Shown piece after piece: positions 25,809 to 30,035 of a DNA stretch of 30,035 bases; the stretch's first letter is position 1, and each line of letters begins with the position of its first letter. Made by a program: the position numbers and the translations under genes. The DNA is from RPQK01 sp041946865. Lineage in GTDB: Bacteria > Acidobacteriota > UBA6911 > RPQK01. The notes beneath the pieces were generated by a model that was not told the origin of the DNA, searched no databases, and saw nothing but the letters and a program-made list of their open reading frames with translations. The DNA lies in assembly GCA_041946865.1 (NCBI GenBank), contig JBHGBF010000058.1, positions 1 to 30,035 of the forward strand. Direction: 5' to 3'.

Positions 25809-27293
25809 TTAGTATGGGTTGGGCTTGATGTCGTACTGTTCGATCTTGGTGAGCAGCGTCTTGTAGCTGACCCGCAGCTCTTTCGCTGCGCGCCACTTGT
25901 TCCAGCTGGTCTTCCTGAGCGTCTTGATGATCATGTTTCTTTCGACCATCAAGGCCGCACGCCGGCTGACCCCCTTCAGATCGACCGACTCGGGGTTGTC
26001 ATGGAGGTAGCTCTCCGCCAGAGCTTCGATCTGCCCGCCCATCTGCCTGGACAGGCGACTTTCCAGCTCCGCCCGAATCCCATCGGCATCCTGGAGCACC
26101 ACGTACCGTCTGATCACGTTCTCCAGCTCCCGGACATTGCCGGGCCACCGGAAGGCTATGAAAAGCTCCATCAGGTCGGGGGGGACTGGAAGGGCTGGGG
26201 TTCGGTACTCCGCCGTATATTTTTCCAGGAAATACTGGGAAAGGACCGGAATTTCCTCGCGGCGGTCTCGCAGCGGCGGGATATCGATAGAAACAACGTT
26301 GAGCCGGTAGTACAAGTCCTCGCGGAAGGTTCCCCGTGCAATTGCCTCTTCGAGCTTTGTGTTGGTGGCGGCAATAATCCGCACGTTGACCCGGATCTCG
26401 CTGTTGCTCCCCAGCCGCGTGAACCGGCCGTCCTGAAGCACCTGCAGCAGCTTGGCCTGAACCGAGGGGCTGAATTCGCCGATCTCGTCCAGAAATATCG
26501 TTCCGCCGTTGGCAAACTCGAACTTGCCCGGACGATCGGCCGTTGCCCCGGTGAAGGCCCCACGCTGGTAGCCAAAAAGCTCACTTTCTGTCAGCTCGGC
26601 CGGCAGCGCCGCACAGTTCACCTTTACGAACGGCCTGCTGGCGACCCTGGAGTGGCAGTGGATGATCCTCGCCACAATATCCTTCCCCACTCCGCTTTCT
26701 CCCTGGATCAACACCGGGACACGGGCATTCGCGATTTGCAGCGCCACTTGTTGGATCTGCTTCATCTTGGCGCTGCAGAAAATCAACTGCGGCTGGATCT
26801 TGGTGCGCGGCGTACTGCGTACCGCTTCAACGGGATCGTCTATGTCTATCGGCTCGGGCTTCAACGCCTCGGCGATCGCCCGCTGAAGGCGGCGCAGGTC
26901 AACCGGCTTGCACAAATAGTCGCGCGCCCCTTTCCTGACCGCGCCGACAATCGCCTGCGGATCCCGGGCGGCGGAAAGCACCACGACCGGGACCGGCCGG
27001 GTTTCGGCGTAAATCTGACGGAGGTCAGCCTGGGCGGCCAGGGGATCGACGAAAATCAGGTCCGGCTGAAACCCGCCGCCAGCCAGCAGTTGCCGGGCTT
27101 CCGTCCAGTCGTCCACACAGGTGACATCAAAGCCCGCAACCGCCAGATTACGTGTCAGAAAGCTCTGAAAAGCTTTCTCATCATCGACAAAGAGAAGCCT
27201 TCTGCCCAGGTTTGATTCCACCTTGTGGGCTTCCCTCTCGGTCCCAGAGACATTTCCATGAACGTGGGCAAAGCTCTCATCCCATGACAGCAT
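25809..27293 (-). CDS. NtrC-type sigma-54-dependent response regulator (PrsR-like)
   Basis: A 494-residue activator. Its receiver domain (about 32-145) has the acidic pair in FVDDE (Asp37, Asp38), the phospho-acceptor Asp83 in DLIFVDP and Lys129 in YLCKPVD. The AAA+ domain has Walker A GESGVGKD (198-205), the sigma-54-contacting GAFTGA loop (245-250), Walker B FLDEIGE and RWPGNVRELEN. A Fis-type helix-turn-helix ends the protein (WNKWRAAKELRVSYKTLLTKI). It should open sigma-54 promoters when phosphorylated; no sensor kinase is in the window. The ATG at 27293 has GGGAG 8 bases upstream and is preferred to a TTG at 27362. The nearby EPS promoters are plausible targets, by inference. Confidence 0.93.
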   Translation of the reverse strand: MLSWDESFAHVHGNVSGTEREAHKVESNLGRRLLFVDDEKAFQSFLTRNLAVAGFDVTCVDDWTEARQLLAGGGFQPDLIFVDPLAAQADLRQIYAETRPVPVVVLSAARDPQAIVGAVRKGARDYLCKPVDLRRLQRAIAEALKPEPIDIDDPVEAVRSTPRTKIQPQLIFCSAKMKQIQQVALQIANARVPVLIQGESGVGKDIVARIIHCHSRVASRPFVKVNCAALPAELTESELFGYQRGAFTGATADRPGKFEFANGGTIFLDEIGEFSPSVQAKLLQVLQDGRFTRLGSNSEIRVNVRIIAATNTKLEEAIARGTFREDLYYRLNVVSIDIPPLRDRREEIPVLSQYFLEKYTAEYRTPALPVPPDLMELFIAFRWPGNVRELENVIRRYVVLQDADGIRAELESRLSRQMGGQIEALAESYLHDNPESVDLKGVSRRAALMVERNMIIKTLRKTSWNKWRAAKELRVSYKTLLTKIEQYDIKPNPY

Positions 27294-27706
27294 CAGGATA
27301 TCTCCCGGCCCTTTTAATTCTTCGTGACGCAAGGAGTGCAGAGCAATCCACAAATTCTGCAAACTACAACATGATTGTCAGAAACCGGATTCGTCAGGAA
27401 AGTTTGTCGTCAGGCCTTACCACGAAAGTACTATGTCCGACCCGCTAAGTCAATCGCATCAACACTTCCGGCGCTGATCCGGGGGCGCAAAAACGCGGCT
27501 AACCCCCCTGTTTGCTTCAGTAGAAGCGGATTGCAGCAGAATTGGCGCATGGATTGCTTGTGGTACTGAGACGCTCGCTCGGACGTCTGACTTCCTATGT
27601 TGCGCGATATTGAAATTCGGGACTCTACCCGTCACCTAACATGGCACTGACTAGGCCTTTTGTTTCAGAAAGTTAGGATCAGGAGGCGATTTGACAACAG
27701 AGGGCT
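27294..27706. other. Divergent regulatory intergenic region
   Basis: About 410 bases between the NtrC-type regulator (minus) and the GGDEF-like gene (plus). It carries a sigma-54 promoter match for the plus strand (27543-27558). I see no gene in it. Confidence 0.6.
27543..27558 (+). promoter_or_regulatory. Sigma-54 (-24/-12) promoter before the GGDEF-like gene
   Basis: The sequence TGGCGCATGGATTGCT matches TGGCACGRNNNTTGCW, with TGGC and TTGCT intact and the GG-N10-GC spacing exact. The expected start is near 27570, about 140 bases before the ATG at 27707. Confidence 0.68.
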
Positions 27707-28237
27707 ATGTTGAAGGATACTGGTTATTGTATGCGCTTTACCTTGGAGCCGGCTGATCACGATACGGATCTGGCCTGCGACGTAGCTTCCATCCCGCTGG
27801 AGATGGCCGGCCTGCCGGATGCCGGGCTGCCGGCTTTCAGCAAAACGGCCTTTTTCCAGTTTCTGAAGTCAGAAGTGGTGCGCGCGAACCGGTACAACTT
27901 CCTGGTTTCTCTCCTGCTTTTGCAGATCCTTCCGACGCCCGAGTCCAAATGCGAAACCGAGCGGGAACGCCTGGCGGAGTTGGCCTATCTTCTCGACGCC
28001 ACTCTGCGGACCACCGATTTCCTGGGATCTCCTGACAACGGACTGGTCGGGATCGTCGCTCCCCATTCCGATCTGGATACGGCCCCCAGACTTCTGCAGC
28101 GGCTCCAATCGCAGTCGCTCTTCGCGGCATTCAGGCGCAGGACCGGATGTGACGTGCGCGCCGCCTATTCCGTTTACCCGACCGACGCCGCGACAATCAC
28201 CGCCCTCTTCGACATCGCGCTTGACCGCCTGCGCTAA
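27707..28237 (+). CDS. Degenerate GGDEF-like domain protein
   Basis: A 176-residue protein with no signal peptide. From about residue 45 the pattern resembles a GGDEF fold: FFQFLKSEVVRANRYNFLVSLLLLQI at the start, LAYLLDATLRTTDFLG in the middle, and AAYSVYPTDAATITALFDIALDRL at the end. Where an active diguanylate cyclase has the GG(D/E)EF loop this protein has SPDNGLVGIVAP, so it is probably catalytically inactive and may be a sensory or ligand-binding domain. It is followed by a receiver-less sigma-54 activator, separated by a repeat insertion, and preceded by a sigma-54 promoter match. The start at 27707 has only GAGGG two bases away; ATG at codon 9 is the alternative. Confidence 0.6.
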   Translation: MLKDTGYCMRFTLEPADHDTDLACDVASIPLEMAGLPDAGLPAFSKTAFFQFLKSEVVRANRYNFLVSLLLLQILPTPESKCETERERLAELAYLLDATLRTTDFLGSPDNGLVGIVAPHSDLDTAPRLLQRLQSQSLFAAFRRRTGCDVRAAYSVYPTDAATITALFDIALDRLR

Positions 28238-28264
28238 GCGGGCCAGCAGGGCCGTCCTATATCT

Positions 28265-28388
28265 CTGGACTTTGGCGAAAATAAACAGATGTGTGAAGTT
28301 TTTTACGCCGAAGGCCCAAGACAGCCCAGGGTTGGCGCGCAGTTGAGCGCCTACCCTGGTAAACCGTTGCAGAACAAGCCTTTCTGCC
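28265..28388 (+). mobile_element. Internally deleted, inverted copy of the MITE-like element
   Basis: It begins CTGGACTTTGGCGAAAATAA, matching the reverse complement of the right end of the element at 23639-23854, and continues to CCGTTGCAGAACAAGCC, matching the reverse complement of that element's left part. The central section of about 60 bases is missing, and the far terminal repeat is absent. It contains a hairpin (28326-28338 with 28347-28359, one mismatch). It sits directly in front of the sigma-54 activator gene at 28407. Confidence 0.7.
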
Positions 28389-28439
28389 CTGAAGGGGCAG
28401 CGCAACATGGCGACACCGCTTTGCTGTTCCCCTTCAGGG
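28387..28439 (+). promoter_or_regulatory. Hairpin enclosing the start codon of the activator gene
   Basis: CCCTGAAGGGG (28387-28397) and CCCCTTCAGGG (28429-28439) are perfect 11-bp inverted repeats. The ribosome site (GAAGGGG) lies in the left arm and the ATG (28407) in the 31-base loop, so folding could hide the start. The sequence may be the tail of the adjoining repeat element. Confidence 0.55.
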
Positions 28440-29405
28440 AACGGGCGTACACACCAAATTCCGCGTCCCATTATCGACTCGGTTCACCCGAGAATGCAGA
28501 GACTGGCGACCATCGTCGCCCGCATCGCCGCAACCGATCTCAGTGTGCTGATCAGCGGAGAAACCGGGGTCGGGAAGGAGGTGCTGGCGCGCGAGATCCA
28601 TGCGCGCTCCCTGCGGCGCTCGGAGCCGCTTGTGAAGATCAACGCCGCCGCTCTTCCGGACAGCCTGATTGAGAGCGAGCTGTTTGGATACCAGGTAGGC
28701 GCGTTCACCGGCGCCGACCGCGACCGTCCCGGCCGCGTCCAGGGAGCTCACAAGGGAACCCTCTTCTTCGATGAAATCGGCGAGCTCACCATTGAGGCGC
28801 AGGCTAAGCTGCTCCACATGCTCCAGGACGGGGAGTTTCACTCACTGGGCGCCAATGAGACGACACGGGTCGACGTTCGGATTCTCGCCGCCACCAATCG
28901 TGACCTTTACGAGGAAATGCAGAAAGGGGAGTTCCGCGAGGACCTTTTCTATCGCCTCAATGTCGTCCATATTGAGATTCCTCCGTTGCGTGAACGAGTT
29001 CAGGACATCCGAAGGCTGACCGATCACTTCATAACGCTGTACGCCGCCCAATTCGGCCGTCCTGCTCCTCCGGCCCTGAAACCCGAGCACTACGAGATCC
29101 TGGAAGCCTATCGCTGGCCTGGGAATGTGCGGGAATTGGAGAACTTTGTCAAGTCCCTGATCCTGTTCAACGACCCGCGCTCGTCATTTGCGCAACTGCG
29201 CGCACGCGCCCGGGAATCGGCGGAGAAGGACAGTACTCAGCTCTCCTTGGTACAGATGGCCAGGCGGGCCGGACAGGAAGCCGAGCGCCGTGTCATCGAA
29301 TACACCCTGCGCAGCAACGGCTGGAACCGCAAACGGACAGCAAAGATACTGCGCATCAGCTACCGGTCTCTTCTCAGCAAAATCAAGAAGATGGAGATTG
29401 ACTAA
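28407..29405 (+). CDS. Receiver-less sigma-54-dependent transcription activator
   Basis: A 332-residue bacterial enhancer-binding protein made of the AAA+ domain and a Fis-type helix-turn-helix. It has Walker A GETGVGKE (51-58), GAFTGA (98-103), Walker B LFFDEIGE (119-126), FREDLFYRLNV, RWPGNVRELENF and a C-terminal WNRKRTAKILRISYRSLLSKI helix-turn-helix. It has only about 22 residues before the AAA+ domain, like PspF, so it lacks its own phosphorylation domain. Those residues are encoded inside or beside a repeat and look non-homologous, suggesting that an insertion removed a former N-terminal domain. The core motifs are intact, so it may be constitutively active or controlled by a partner such as the GGDEF-like protein upstream. 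Confidence 0.9.
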   Translation: MATPLCCSPSGNGRTHQIPRPIIDSVHPRMQRLATIVARIAATDLSVLISGETGVGKEVLAREIHARSLRRSEPLVKINAAALPDSLIESELFGYQVGAFTGADRDRPGRVQGAHKGTLFFDEIGELTIEAQAKLLHMLQDGEFHSLGANETTRVDVRILAATNRDLYEEMQKGEFREDLFYRLNVVHIEIPPLRERVQDIRRLTDHFITLYAAQFGRPAPPALKPEHYEILEAYRWPGNVRELENFVKSLILFNDPRSSFAQLRARARESAEKDSTQLSLVQMARRAGQEAERRVIEYTLRSNGWNRKRTAKILRISYRSLLSKIKKMEID

Positions 29406-29438
29406 GTCCGGAACTTCCGCAAGAATGCAGCGGGAACC

Positions 29439-29855
29439 ATGCCAAAAGACCCGCTGCATAAAGTCGTTCTTCACGACCGCGACGGCAACACGACTTTCGG
29501 TTTTGCCTACCAGACGGACTTTGCCGAGGAGATCAGGATCATCACCCGTGAGGGCAAGGCTCAGACTGTGCCGTTGTCTCGACTGAAAGCCGTGTTTTTT
29601 GTCCGGGACTTCAAGGGCGATCCTGAATATCAGGCCGTTCAGTTCCTGAACAAAGCGCCGGCCAGCGAGAAGCTCTGGGTTCGCGTCCGCTTCGAGGACG
29701 GAGAAGTGATTGAAGGCCGCGTCAACAACGGGCTGGACTTGTTGACCCGGCCCGGCTTCTACCTCTGGCCATCGGACAGCGAAAGCAATAATGTCAGCAT
29801 CTTCATCCCCAAGTCGGCCGTCGTCGCCTTCTCCATCCTCGCCGCCAACCACTGA
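29439..29855 (+). CDS. Conserved-looking small protein of unknown function
   Basis: A 138-residue soluble protein predicted to be mostly beta strands. It has two similar halves: one with VVLHDRDGNTTFGFAYQTDF, the other with VRVRFEDGEVIEGRVNNGLDL. Both resemble small Sm/SH3-like or PilZ-like barrels. A DUF6982-type relationship is possible but unconfirmed. It starts 33 bases after the sigma-54 activator and on the same strand, so it is probably co-transcribed and linked to the same signalling. Codon use and length argue for a real gene over the open frame on the opposite strand. Confidence 0.65.
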   Translation: MPKDPLHKVVLHDRDGNTTFGFAYQTDFAEEIRIITREGKAQTVPLSRLKAVFFVRDFKGDPEYQAVQFLNKAPASEKLWVRVRFEDGEVIEGRVNNGLDLLTRPGFYLWPSDSESNNVSIFIPKSAVVAFSILAANH

Positions 29856-29976
29856 GAGTGTCGGCGGACGGCGGACGCCCCTGCCTTGTGGACGCTTCTG
29901 CCGTGGTTCCGCCTCTGTGGCGCCTCTCGAAGTCGCGCCGTCCTGCGAAGGCTGGGCGGCTGCTTGTGCTCGGGCT

Positions 29977-30029
29977 GTAACCCCTCAGTTTTCGGTTCGG
30001 GGGGTCCGTAGGATCTGGTCCGTAGGATC
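29977..30029. repeat. Short repeats at the right edge
   Basis: GTAACCCCTCAGTTTT (29977-29992) also occurs at 24068-24083, just before the degraded Fn3 gene. Nearby, GGTCCGTAGGATC occurs twice (30003-30015 and 30017-30029). The 29856-30035 stretch holds no recognisable gene. Confidence 0.5.
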
Positions 30030-30035
30030 GGCACG

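Noticed and set aside
27642..27657. A second sigma-54-like sequence (TGGCACTGACTAGGCC)
   Set aside because: The -24 part is perfect and the spacing fits, but the -12 part is AGGC rather than TTGC. The match at 27543-27558 is better.
28289..28672. A 127-residue open frame starting in the repeat
   Set aside because: Its first half is repeat sequence and its second half is out of frame with the well-supported sigma-54 activator.
29759..30034. A 91-residue minus-strand open frame at the right edge
   Set aside because: It overlaps the plus-strand small protein and short repeats, has biased composition and no recognisable domain.

Overview
The window is a high-GC bacterial exopolysaccharide (EPS) / surface-polysaccharide locus followed by a small regulatory region. 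The organism is most likely an Acidobacteriota member or a similar soil-type diderm. This is inferred from the Wza/Wzc export proteins, the NtrC-type sigma-54 regulators, the repeat-rich Fn3/beta-sandwich secreted protein remnant and the dispersed palindromic repeats. I cannot place it more precisely without a database search.

Region 1 (45-19323, all minus strand) is one long, tightly spaced gene run. Read in the direction of transcription it encodes a polyprenyl-phosphate sugar-1-phosphate transferase (split into two overlapping frames), DUF5989, SxtJ-like and carbamoyltransferase proteins, a GT2 glycosyltransferase, three GT4 glycosyltransferases, a Gfo/Idh/MocA oxidoreductase-like protein, an AlkP-superfamily phosphodiesterase, a small membrane protein, a Gfo/Idh/MocA-AlkP fusion, a Wzx-like flippase, an SGNH hydrolase and a glutamine-dependent asparagine synthase-like amidotransferase. 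Region 2 (19728-23190, minus) is a two-gene operon for the export machinery: a Wzc/GumC-type tyrosine autokinase followed by a Wza-type outer-membrane export protein. Together these cover priming, chain assembly, decoration (carbamoylation, amidation, perhaps phospho-group and acyl chemistry), flipping and export. No Wzy polymerase was recognised, so one may lie beyond the left edge.

Region 3 (about 23200-25800) is accessory and decayed. It holds a palindromic MITE-like element with a 13-bp flanking direct repeat, a terminator-like hairpin, a degraded Fn3/beta-sandwich protein gene with an in-frame stop, and a 75-bp near-perfect palindrome with an extra arm. Region 4 (25809-29855) is regulatory: an NtrC-type response regulator (minus), then on the plus strand a degenerate GGDEF-like protein, a receiver-less sigma-54 activator and a small unknown protein.

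The most informative non-coding signal is a set of three -24/-12 (sigma-54) promoter matches: before wzc, before the sugar transferase and before the GGDEF-like gene. The first two also share a 24-bp block (19/24 identical) 75-77 bp upstream of the -24 element, which looks like a common activator-binding site. The natural reading is that a sigma-54 activator, probably the NtrC-type regulator encoded next door, switches on both EPS operons together.
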